A stretch of DNA of 64,000 bases. Origin: Asterella californica (lineage: Eukaryota; Streptophyta; Marchantiopsida; Marchantiales; Aytoniaceae). Made by a program: the position numbers and the translations under genes. The stretch covers positions 2,542,001 through 2,606,000 of the forward strand of contig JAYKYS010000005.1 of assembly GCA_036924285.1 (NCBI GenBank), read 5' to 3'. Shown here one piece after another: positions 20,155 through 30,613 of the stretch (the first letter of the stretch is position 1; every line of letters starts with the position of its first letter). Under the pieces are notes generated by a model. It saw only the letters and a program-made list of their open reading frames with translations. It was not told the DNA's origin and did no database searches.

Positions 20155-23100
20155 AGATAGGATTCTCGCCTGATCCAGTAGAGCAAGAAGCTTTATCCAC
20201 TAGCTTCTTAGGACTGACATCATGTGGATCAGTGTGTTATAGGAAGGTTGAGAATCTGAAGAGGTTTGAGAGACAACATGTGAAGTATGTACAGCAGTCT
20301 TTGAGAGATAGTGGAGAGTTAGCAGGAGATGAATACATATCTGGAGTGTTTGAAGAGCAGTATTTGGTAGATACTATAGGGGAGTTGAAATCTATATTAG
20401 AAAGCTCTACAGATGATGTAGATAGAGTGGTGAGAGTGAGCTCCAAGGAGCTTTATGATGTAATTGATAAGTTTATAGATCGACAAGAAGTGTATGTGGA
20501 GACCAAGTACAAGTCAGTGGCAAAGAAAGTCAAACCAGTGGCTTTGCCTTTACCACTCGATTACAATCAGAAGATGGAGCAAGCTGCACGAGAACCGACG
20601 CTTAGAGGACCGAGAAGAATTGGGCACCAGTTCACAGAAACAACACTTAAGGACCTGAGGATTGGAGGTGATGGATTTCTTACTGAGCAAGAGAAGAAGA
20701 GCTTCAGGGAGATGTTATCTAGGCATGGTAAGGCGTTTGCGTTTGAGTCACATGAAGTAGGATGTGTAGATCCAAGTGTAGTTGCACCTATGGTAATCTT
20801 TACTATACCGCATGTGCCTTGGAATCTACGTCCTATCCCTGTACCTAGAGCTCATCTACCAAAGTTGATAGACTTGCTCAATGAGAGGATTAGGATGGGT
20901 ATCTTGGAACCATCTATAGCTCCCTACTCTAGCAGATGGTTTACTGTTCCGAAGAAGAATGGAGCTTTGAGATTCATTCAAGATATGCAGCCAGTTAACA
21001 AGGTGACTATCAGGAATATGGGTATAGGACCTATTGTAGACGAGTTTGCAGAGGCTTTTGCTGGTCGTGCTATCTATTCAATGGGAGACTTATATTCAGG
21101 TTACGATCAGTTTCAGTTATCCTCTGAGAGTAGAGACTTGACTACAATGAGGACACCTCTGGGGTTACTAAGGATGTGCACCTTGCCACAAGGTGCTACC
21201 AATTCTGTAGCACATATGATGAATGGCATGAATAAAGTTTTGAGGGATTTCATTCCTGAAAAAACTATGCCATTCCTTGATGATGTGCCGATCAAAGGGT
21301 GTGCTGAGGAGGAGAAGAATGAGGTAATGGATCAGAGGGGGTGCCGTAAGTTTGTTGCAGATCACATAGCCGACTGTGATAAGATATTGAGTCGACTGGA
21401 GGAGGTTCATTTGACTTTATCAGGAGCAAAGTCTGTATTTGGAGAACATGAGGTGTTAATAGTGGGACATCTGTGTGGATCTTATGGTCGGAAACCTTGT
21501 CCAAACAAGGTTGATGCCATCCGAAGGATGAAGGAGACATGTGGATCGGTTACTGAGGTGAGAAGGTTTCTAGGTGCATGTGTGTTTTATCATATATGGA
21601 TTCCACACTTTGCACATGTAGCAGATCCGTTGTACAAGTTGCTGAGGAAGGGGCAGAGATTTCAGTGGCAAGAGGAGCAAAGCGAGTCTATGAAGAAGTT
21701 GAAGGATCTGTTGTCTTCACCACCAACTCTACGGAAGGTAACATATGAGTTAGGCAGACCTGTTATCCTTACTGTTGATACTAGTCCTATTGGCATTGGG
21801 TGGGCTATAGGACAGGATGATGAGGATGGAAATAGATATGTGGTGCGTTTTGGAGCTAAGGTGTTAAGTTCACGGCAGAGAGACTACCCTCAGGTCAAGA
21901 GAGAGCTATGGGGAGTAGTTACTGCGATGAAGAGTGATAAGGAATACTTGATAGGAGCACCTGTGGTTGTGGAGACAGATTGCTTACCTCTCTTGGGAAT
22001 GATCACTAGCTGTACAACTCCAGATATTGCTATGTTGAGGTGGATAGCATATATCAAGTCCTTGAACCCAGAGTTTAGACATATCGCAGGAAAGGACAAT
22101 CCTGTGGCAGATATGTTATCAAGGGCTAGGTATTATGATGAGAAAGAAATGATAGATGATCAGGAGGATGTGGGAACAGAGTTCTATTCTAGTGCTCTTG
22201 CTAGAAGGGATAGAAGCTGTTTTGCAGCTCCATTGGAGTTATTTGAGGGAACTATGTACGATGGCGAGTGGTTGGATCTTGGGCGCTATTTGAGTTCATT
22301 GGAAAAGCAAGAAGGCTGGTCTGATGCAGATTTCAAGAGGATCCGTAGAACAGCTTATGGGTACTTTTTATATGGAGGACATCTATGGAAGCGCCCTAAG
22401 CTACAAGGAGGTGTACCACAGCGGGTGGTATGTGACCTAGAATTGAAGCAGAAGCTGATCAAGGAGTTCCATGAGAGTCTATGGGCCGGTCATAGAGGAG
22501 TTTGGGCTACATTTGCCAAGATAAAGGAGAAGTATTGGTGGAAGGGTATGTATAAGGATGTAGTACAGTTTGTTTCATCCTGTATACCTTGCCAGATGTA
22601 TTCCAACGTACGTCATCGTGATGGATTGCATCCTACTTATCCTTTAGCCATTCATTACAAATGGGTAGTTGATCTGGTAACTATGCCATTTGGACTTGGA
22701 CAAATGAGGTATCTAGTCTTGGCTAGAGAAGATCTATCTAACCAAGTTGAAGGTCGTGCCCTGAGGACGAAGACCACTGCTAGTGTTTGCCGCTTTCTAC
22801 TTGAAGATGTTATTTGTAGGTATGGGTGTGTGGGGAAGATCACTGCAGATAGGGGTGAGCTGGATTCACAAGAAGCAGTTGAGTTCTTCAAGCGATTGGG
22901 AATCAAGTTGGCGTTAACCACTGCTTACAATCCTGAAGGGAATGGTAAGAGCGAAAGAGGTCATCCGCCAATCATCAAAGCTTTGGTAAAAGCTTGCAAG
23001 GGTAAGATCCGTGAATGGCCTAGACTGCTACCGTTTGCTTTGTGGGCAGATCGTACAACTCATAGTACCGTTACAGGTTACATGCCAGCAGAGTTGATAC

Positions 23101-23618
23101 TAGGACAGAAACCTGTGATGCCGATTGAGGAGGTTGTGCCTACTTGGAATGTTTTGCCATGGGAAGATGATAGAAGTACGGAGGATCTTCTTGCATTAAG
23201 GATCCAGCAGTTAGAACGAAGACCTGAGGATGTTGCCAAAGCTGTCGAAAGATTAAAGATTGCTAGAGAGAGAAACAAAGGAAGATTTGATAGAACGCAT
23301 AGATTACGACCCAAACCAATTAAAGAAGGTGATTGGGTCTTAGTCTATGATAGTAGTCTTGATAATCAGCATAGCACTATCAGAAAGTTCTCCAAGAGAT
23401 GGTTTGGACCTTATGTGGTGTTAGAAGTTTATGATAATGCCACATACTCCTTGAGAGAGTTAGATGGTGCAGTGCTCAAGATACCAGTCGCAGGAAAGAG
23501 AATCAAGCTCTTTAGAAGGAGAGGGGAGGATCGGAACGTTGCAGAGTTTACAGAGGATGAAGCTGAAGACTCAATGCAGGTTGAAGATGAGTTTGAAGCC
23601 GAAGCTGAAGAGTCTTGA
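20106..23618 (+). CDS. Pol polyprotein of element B: RT, RNase H, integrase
   Basis: The frame is open from just after TAG 20103 to TGA 23616-23618 and lacks a plausible own ATG, so it should be made as a gag-pol fusion by -1 frameshifting. RT shows RWFTVPKKNGALRFIQDMQP, YSMGDLYSGYDQFQL, and an active site written FLDD (near 21280) in MPFLDDVPIKG instead of YIDD. RNase H has LTVDTSPIGIGWA and VETDCLPLLGM. Integrase has an HHCC domain (HESLWAGHRG...CIPCQMY) and a catalytic triad in VVDLVTMP, TADRGELD and GKSERGH. A C-terminal GPY-type module (KRWFGPYVV) is near residue 1057 of the open frame counted from 20232. About 1128 residues follow 20232. No inactivating change is visible in pol. Confidence 0.93.
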   Translation, partial: GFWQSTIEERDFNGTVEIGFSPDPVEQEALSTSFLGLTSCGSVCYRKVENLKRFERQHVKYVQQSLRDSGELAGDEYISGVFEEQYLVDTIGELKSILESSTDDVDRVVRVSSKELYDVIDKFIDRQEVYVETKYKSVAKKVKPVALPLPLDYNQKMEQAAREPTLRGPRRIGHQFTETTLKDLRIGGDGFLTEQEKKSFREMLSRHGKAFAFESHEVGCVDPSVVAPMVIFTIPHVPWNLRPIPVPRAHLPKLIDLLNERIRMGILEPSIAPYSSRWFTVPKKNGALRFIQDMQPVNKVTIRNMGIGPIVDEFAEAFAGRAIYSMGDLYSGYDQFQLSSESRDLTTMRTPLGLLRMCTLPQGATNSVAHMMNGMNKVLRDFIPEKTMPFLDDVPIKGCAEEEKNEVMDQRGCRKFVADHIADCDKILSRLEEVHLTLSGAKSVFGEHEVLIVGHLCGSYGRKPCPNKVDAIRRMKETCGSVTEVRRFLGACVFYHIWIPHFAHVADPLYKLLRKGQRFQWQEEQSESMKKLKDLLSSPPTLRKVTYELGRPVILTVDTSPIGIGWAIGQDDEDGNRYVVRFGAKVLSSRQRDYPQVKRELWGVVTAMKSDKEYLIGAPVVVETDCLPLLGMITSCTTPDIAMLRWIAYIKSLNPEFRHIAGKDNPVADMLSRARYYDEKEMIDDQEDVGTEFYSSALARRDRSCFAAPLELFEGTMYDGEWLDLGRYLSSLEKQEGWSDADFKRIRRTAYGYFLYGGHLWKRPKLQGGVPQRVVCDLELKQKLIKEFHESLWAGHRGVWATFAKIKEKYWWKGMYKDVVQFVSSCIPCQMYSNVRHRDGLHPTYPLAIHYKWVVDLVTMPFGLGQMRYLVLAREDLSNQVEGRALRTKTTASVCRFLLEDVICRYGCVGKITADRGELDSQEAVEFFKRLGIKLALTTAYNPEGNGKSERGHPPIIKALVKACKGKIREWPRLLPFALWADRTTHSTVTGYMPAELILGQKPVMPIEEVVPTWNVLPWEDDRSTEDLLALRIQQLERRPEDVAKAVERLKIARERNKGRFDRTHRLRPKPIKEGDWVLVYDSSLDNQHSTIRKFSKRWFGPYVVLEVYDNATYSLRELDGAVLKIPVAGKRIKLFRRRGEDRNVAEFTEDEAEDSMQVEDEFEAEAEES

Positions 23619-23650
23619 TCTGGATGGCACATACCGGAGGATGTGCAGGT

Positions 23651-23664
23651 TCAGAGGGGGTGGA
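23651..23664 (+). other. Polypurine tract of element B
   Basis: TCAGAGGGGGTGGA directly precedes the 3' LTR. The reverse complement is found at 30568-30581 next to the 3' LTR of element C. Confidence 0.8.
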
Positions 23665-24947
23665 TGTCGCGCTACTTGGCGGCTACATGTTATATTTCTA
23701 CTCCGACGCTTGAGTTTAGTAGTTCTAGAAGTTAGCTTATATTTCTTCTAGTCGTTTATGTATATGTTTGACACCTTTGCATACGGTGTTAACACTATTT
23801 TGAGTCTTAGTAGGTTGATCACCATGTTGATAGGGCTTAAGCTCATGGGTTGTATTTGCATGTCGCCCATGCACGCTTTCTAGCTGATTTAAGTTATTTT
23901 TCGGGGCTGCGTGTCGTTTTAAGTAATTTAAGTTTTACGCTGGCACTCTAGGGGGCTTGACGTGGTAGCCTATGAGTAAAACTAAGTTGCCACGTGGTTT
24001 AGGGTACTAAAGGACAACCAAGTGGAGCTATGAACTCCCATTGGTCCGTTTTTTGTCTTTTGTTAAACTCTAAATTTAGAAACAGCGCTCTAGAGTAGAG
24101 TTCGAGTATTTGGTGGGGGATCTTCGAAATCTGAGAGCACAGGGAGAGAGGTCTCGTCATGCCAAGCACTTCCAGTGAAAATTTCGATCGATTTGAGTCA
24201 ATAAAGACGGAGTTATGAGCAATTGAAGTTCGGATTGTGCTAGAATTGAATCATTTTGGTTGGATTTAGGGTTTTCAGTGTCATTCGCAGCAGATTTGAG
24301 GAAATTGCTTCAAAACTTCGAGGTTGTGTTCTCCGCCAGCAGGGCTACGATTTCACAAAAAGTTTCATATCGATTGAGCAACGGAGTAATTCAGGGCGGC
24401 CGCTGAAGCTGAGGGGGTCTGAAAAGCTCTTAATCTAGAGCAGCGACTTCAGAGGAGGAGATCTGCAGTTCTGTGAACATTCAGGAGTCCCAACTTCACA
24501 GGGATGTTCAGCACCCTGTAGACTGCAAATCCTGTAAGAAACTTTGAAATTGATCAAGCCAAACTCCTGTTATAGGTTGAAATAGCCAGCTAGGTACCAG
24601 AAATTGTCGTAGTTTTCTTGCTCAAAACTTTTCTGTTCATATCTCCGTGTCAGAATTTGATCTCAGGCTGAAATTTCGCCTGTGAGTTCAGTAGTACCTC
24701 ATTTGCATGTAAGGGAAGTTTAGAGGTCTAAACCTTCATAGTTTTCCTCTCCGTGAGTGTCAAAGTTCACCGCCGAACCCTATTACTGCCAGCTAGACCT
24801 GAATTTCGCCTTCTGGGTATATTACTAGATCTTACACATCCGTGTGAGTGTTTATAGCCCTATTGTGACCTGAAAGCCAACCTCTTGAGTGAACAACCAC
24901 AGCCAGAAGCCCGGCGCTTTCCTAGGTAGACGGATTACACTCCGACA
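23665..24947 (+). repeat. 3' LTR of element B
   Basis: It is 1283 bp, TGTCGCGC...CTCCGACA. It differs from the 5' LTR at a few visible sites (for example GAGTATTTGG versus GAGCATTTGG, and one extra T in a T-run). It is followed by the target duplication CCGT. Confidence 0.93.
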
Positions 24948-25084
24948 CCGTTCGTAATGATAAAAACACTAATTTTGATCCTCTCGACAAGGCCTATCCA
25001 ATGCTACTATCTGAACATCTTTGCAGTAAGTTGAGAAAATAGTTTCCCATGATCTTGGTTTCACACTATAGTTAATCCACAACA

Positions 25085-25700
25085 CGGCAGCCACTCCCTC
25101 TAAACCTACACATCCTTCGACATGCGCCAAAAGACACACAATCAAGGAGTGGATCTGCACCTCAAATAACCATTTCTTCCTCTCCTGATTGATCTTTATC
25201 GTCCTCGTCCTCGATATCCTTGAATCCGAACTAAGTGTCGAGATTTTTTAGATCCGTGTCTTCATCTCATCATTTGCCTCGCTTCGCTCGCTTATCCGCC
25301 ACTGGTACCTTCAGCTTTGCTTCGTCGAGCTCCCGTAATCCGTATGTAGCATTATCAAACACATTATCTATCACATACGATCCAAACCATCGCTTCAAAA
25401 ACTTCCTTAAAGCGCTATGTTGGTTGTCTAGATTGTTGTCATAGACAAGGACCCAGTCACCTTCATTGATTCCTGAGACCTTAGTTGATGGTTCTCATCG
25501 AACCTCATCTTGTTTCACAATCTTACCCTCTTCAATCTATCAAAAGTGACATCAACGTCCTCGAGTCTTTGTTCGAGTTGACAAATCCAAATTGTCAAAA
25601 GTTCCTCCATCGTCAAACTATCCTCCCAAGATAACATACTCTATATCGAACATATTCCTCAATTGACATGATGGGTTCTTGATCCGTCATCATGTAGTGT
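25085..25700 (-). pseudogene. Element H: degraded C-terminal part of a B/D-like pol
   Basis: On the minus strand, several frames give text matching the end of the family-2/3 pol, with stops. 25700-25600 resembles the segment around PIIPIEEHVLTWSVLPWEDNL of element D. 25470-25370 resembles DWVLVYDSSLDNQHS and the KRWFGPYVV module of element B. A polypurine-like GGTTTAGAGGGAGTGG (minus strand of 25091-25106) matches the family polypurine site, so the adjacent DNA on the left should be the 3' LTR, now split by B. Many frameshifts and stops make it an old relic. Confidence 0.75.
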
Positions 25701-27491
25701 CTCAGGATTTCTCCTTTAGCCCATTATAGCATAAAAGATTTTGTTCCCTAAGAAGATTTATACTAGTATCGCTGCTCTAAGTTCTAAGATTTGTCTAAAC
25801 TCTCAAACACATGGATTTTACCTAGAAATCTCGTCTTCTCACAAAACCACACGGGTTCCAGACCCTTTAGAAGGTGCTCTGGACCTAAACACCCAACGAC
25901 TACCTAAAACACCACACAATTACCCATTGAGAAGCTTGAGAATACGCTTCTTGCTTCCAGGTCACGGCTTCCAGTCTTCTCATGACGGTCTTCCTGAAGT
26001 AATTCTCGACTTCCGAGGGTTCAACACGGCTTCTGACACCTCTAGAAGACTGTCTCTACTTCGTAGATGTCAAATTATCACTATCTATCACACAGTGCTT
26101 TTCCAATTTCCAACGGGGTTGGATTAATCACAGGGTGTATGCCTCCTGTGGTCTTTTCAGGCTTCTGCTCACGGAAGCGGTCTTTCTGTAGCACTACAAC
26201 GACATTCATCTTCACGGAAGCTCAATAGAAGTCTCGAAAATCAAATAGAAGAAGGGGGGAAAGATGGGAAGATGAGAGAAGATAGAGAAAATCCAAACAA
26301 GAGGAAACAAGATAAAAAGGAAAAATTAAGATTCCGACAGGCTTCTAGTCTGGATCCTGACTAACAAGCCATCCTTGCTTGTAGTAATTTGGGAAAGAAG
26401 ACCACAAATCGGCTTATAGTTACACAGTCTTCTAATCAAGGATGCCGTCTTCTGTTGTGAAAAGAAGTCTTGTTTCTTCTTCTATTGTTGCTCCGGCTAC
26501 TTTGACGTCAGGTACCACTCTCTCGTAGGTCAGTCCATACGTGGATCCAAAGTGCTCCACTAGATGAGACAAGCTTCAACTCTTCACAGCTTCTAACAAT
26601 CACCGCCACTCAAGAAGAAGACTTCTCATGCACAATTGGTTGTGAATTCGAGGAAATCCACTGTCCAGAAGACACGGACAAAGCTTCTACAATCAAATCC
26701 AAAATCAATTCTCCGAGAAGAAGGTACATTGGCTTCTAGAAGCTCACTCCATCCGCTTCCTGTCACTACTCCTCGACACACCAGCCTAGAAGCAGGACTA
26801 CATGATGATGTCGTTCCGTGTTCTATGTTGTCTGCTACTACTGGCTACATCTTTCGATCTTGGAAACGAATGTGCATACCTACTCTATGCGCTTCTAGTA
26901 CTTGCGTATCCACATTTGTGTAGCAATGTGCGTATTTGTGTCAAATCCTACCTTGTGATATACTTTATACATTTGTCTTGAGTCGCAGGAGAGAGATCTC
27001 CTCCAAGCCCAACTCACAATCAAGCAAAATAGGACGCTGTCAGAAGACCACCACCTCCCAAGCATTCGGTTCCTTTTTCAATTTAGAAATGCTTTCCTAC
27101 TATTGTTGCTTAACATGTCACATGGGCAGTCAGCTAAAAATACAAGAGGAGTTGTCCCTCTTAAAATAATAGACTCTACTTCTTATCAAAATTAGACAAG
27201 TCAACTGTCTGCCTACCTCTACTATCTACTCCTGATCGTCAGATGCGATCTCCACTAGATCCTATCGTATCTGAACTCCTAAATCGGCTTCTAATAAAGT
27301 GAGAAGCCCTACTGCTACCTCGGATGTGGCTGAGGTGGCTTCCTCTTCGATACTCGTGATGTGTGCTTTTGGTGTGGCTTCAGAAGATAAAAGCAACTTC
27401 TAGGAAGCTGAGTCCACATGCGCTTCCTGACTCTTCTACAGCACTTGTTTGACGTTGGGAGCTGGAGTGACTTCACAATGGTCACAAGTAG

Positions 27492-29284
27492 TCACTTCCT
27501 CCACTCTAAACACATGGGAAGACACTTCTGCTTCTTGTCTTTCGGGGCTTCTTTTGTCGTCTTCTCAACTTCCCACGCTATCACTACCAAGTGGACAGTG
27601 AGGTCGAACTCCTCCTTGTTGAGATCATTGCCAACTGCTGGTCCTGGTGTCTGAGAAGACGTAATTGCAGGTTGGATAATCGAGGGAAGAACGTAAAGCG
27701 TCTTCTGATCCTCGATATGCCGATCTAGGTAGCGGAACATGCTCTCCTTGCAGTCCACTAACATCTCATTGGAATCTTCATCCCATTCTCGTGCTAGGGT
27801 AAGAAGCTTCCTACCCGCGGTGAAGTTGAACTTCTTGTGAAGCGCTTCCTTCATTTGTGCCATGACTTCCTTGGCTCGGGCTTCTGCTTCTTCTCGCTGC
27901 TTCTTCTCTAATGCGGCATGAGCTTCCACGACTTCCACAGTGCACTCCAAGTCGTCTTCTCTTCTGCGAGATCACTGAACTTTTCTATGATTCGCAGAAT
28001 CTCCTGCTCACGCTACTGAAGTCACGTCTGCAACTCCTAGTTGCTCTTTCGCAACTGTACCCTTGTACTTGATCACGATCTTCTCTATGGTGCGAAGGTT
28101 GACTTCTAGAGCTTCTATCTTCTTTTGGACCTCCTCCTGCTACATCAGGGTTCGAAGACCGAATCTAGGTCGTAGTGGCTTCTCCTGAGCCATCGCACGC
28201 TTCTCCACCAACTCCATGGTTGACTGGATCTCCGAACTGAAGTAGGCGCTGAACTCTTCTAACCGTCTTCTCCCAAAAGACAAGTTCATCCCATAGAGTG
28301 ATCTGCGGCGACTTCTTTGTCTTCCAGAGACATGGATGTCTCTTCTACCACCATAGTTTTCTATTTTTGCACAAGAGAATATGCTATATTCTCTGTCTTC
28401 CGAGGTGGAAGCTCTCTTCCCACCGCATGAGTAGTCTTCTTCGCTGCGCTTTCTCTATCCGCAGTCGGTACATCAACCCATGTCTTCGCTTCTGGAGTCT
28501 TCAGAAGACTCCATGTAGTCGCAGAAGTTGTCTTTCGTGTCATCTTGGTGCTCGGCGTGTCCTCCTGTGAATCCAATTCAGATCCAGAGTGGATGGTAAG
28601 GAAGGATGCACTCTTCTAAGCCACACTCCTAAGTCCCATCCTCCTCGATGACGACATATCGTCTATGTCGCTGGAGTCGTCTTCTCCCACCATGATCATC
28701 TTCTGCTGAGTGCTTGGTCTCGTCTGAGGTGCTAGAGTGGAAGGGAGAGACATGGCAGCTGCATGGTCTTCTTCCTTCGAGGTCTCTTCCTTCATCTCGT
28801 GTTGTCCTATTGGCCCATACTTGACCAACTGGTCTTCCTTCAAGTCCCCTTGGACACATAGGGATAACAGAAGAAGGGAGTAAGATGCCCTCTTGCTTGG
28901 GTGCCCAAGTATGCTAGCTTGGTCTGGATGTAGGTGGAGAAGAAGAAGCTCTAGTTGACGATATGTCCTTCTCATATAGCTTCCAGGAACTCCACGTCTT
29001 GGTCTCTAAGGTATCTCATCTTCTGGGTCTTTCCCTTAGAGAAAAGATGAAGATACAACTTCCCTAGAAGATGCTTCCTCGGCTCTCGGTAAGCTTCTAC
29101 CTTCCATCTGTTCCTCCCTTGTCTGTCTTTCAAGAAGAGGCATGTGGTGCTTCTAGATACATGTCATTTCTCAGAGATCATCGGTAGGATTTTCTTCTCC
29201 AGCTCGTATCCGCAATTCTCTACCTTTGGCCGGTGAAAAGCTCTACGTCATCACTCCACCGTCCAGGAAGATGGTCTTCCCCGA
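27492..29284 (-). pseudogene. Element G gag-like protein, middle and C-terminal parts (decayed)
   Basis: Read on the minus strand from the C insertion point, the frame is broken by many stops. Recognisable pieces are a Ser/Asp/Met-rich segment (VGEDDSSDIDDMSSSRRMG, about 28690-28630), a Thr/Lys-rich segment (28576-28361) and a 152-codon coiled-coil piece (27950-27492) with ALEKKQREEAEARAKEVMAQ. The order matches element F: acidic/basic middle, then coiled coil. Function as in F is assumed to be structural. Confidence 0.5.
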
Positions 29285-30567
29285 TGTCGGAGTGTAATCC
29301 GTCTACCTAGGAAAGCGCCGGGCTTCTGGCTGTGGTTGTTCACTCAAGAGGTTGGCTTTCAGGTCACAATAGGGCTATAAACACTCACACAGATGTGTAA
29401 GATCTAGTAATATACCCAGAAGGCGAAATTCAGGTCTAGCTGGCAGTAATAAGATTCGGCGGTGAACTTTGACACTAACGGAGAGGAAAACTATGAAGGT
29501 TTAGACCTCTAAATTTCCCCTACATGCAAATGAGGTACTACTGAACTCACAGACGAAATTTCAGCCTGAGATCAAATTCTGACATGGAGATATGAACAGA
29601 AAAGTTTTGAGCAAGAAAACTACGGCAATTTCTGGTACCTAGCTGGCTATTTCAACCTATAACAGGAGTTTGGCTCGATCAATTTCGAAGTTTCTTACAG
29701 GATTTGCAGTCTAGAGGGTGCTGAACATCCCTGTGAAGTTGGGACTCCTGAATGTACACAGAACTGTAGATCTCCTCCTCTGAAGTCGCTGCTCTAGATT
29801 AAGAGCTTTTCAGACCCCCTCAGCTTCAGCGGCCGCCCTGAATTACTCAGTTGCTCAATCGATATGAAACGTTTTGTGAAATCGTAGCCCTGCTGGCGGA
29901 GAACACAACCTCGAAGTTTTGAAGCAATTTCCTCAAATCTGCTGCGAGTGACACTGAAAACCCTAAATCCAACCAAAATGATTCAATTCTAGCACAATCC
30001 GAACTTCAATTGCTCATAACTCCGTCTTTATTGACTCAAATCGATCGAAATTTTCACTGGAAGTGCTTGGCATGACGAGACCTCTCTCCCTGTGCTCTCA
30101 GATTTCGAAGATCCCCCACCAAATGCTCGAACTCCACTCTAGAGCTCTGTTTCTAAATTTAGAGTTTAACAAAAGACAAAAACGGACCAATGGGAGTTCA
30201 TAGCTCCACTTGGTTGTCCTTTAGTACCCTAAACCACGTGGCAACTTAGTTTTACTCATAGGCTACCACGTCAAGCCCCCCTAGAGTGCCAGCGTAAAAC
30301 TTAAATTACTTAAAACGACACGCAGCCCCGAAAAATAACTTAAATCAGCTAGAAAGCGTGCATGGGCGACACGCAAATACAACCCATGAGCTTAAGCCCT
30401 ATCAACATGGTAATCAACCTACTAAGACTCAAAATAGTGTTAACACCGTATGCAAAGGTGTCAAACATATACATAAACGACTAGAAGTAATATAAGCTAA
30501 CTTCTAGAACTACTAAACTCAAGCGTCGGAGTAGAAATATAACATGTAGCCGCCAAGTAGCGCGACA
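29285..30567 (-). repeat. 3' LTR of element C
   Basis: On the plus strand it reads TGTCGGAG...AGCGCGACA, the reverse complement of the family-2 LTR. It is joined to the polypurine tract at 30568-30581. Confidence 0.93.
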
Positions 30568-30613
30568 TCCACCCCCTCTGAACCTGCACATCCTCCGGTA
30601 TGTGCCATCCAGA

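Larger units (their letters stand above)
16423..24947 (+). mobile_element. Element B: near-complete Ty3/gypsy element (family 2)
   Basis: Two almost identical LTRs (16423-17704 and 23665-24947) bound a primer binding site, gag-pro frame, -1 frameshift signal, pol frame and polypurine tract. The 4-bp target duplication CCGT lies at 16419-16422 and 24948-24951. I see about three substitutions and a one-T indel between the LTRs over 1283 bp, so the insertion is recent. One extra C in gag (18326-18328) is the only clear lesion. It is a sister copy of element C, which lies in the opposite orientation 4.3 kb away. Confidence 0.93.
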
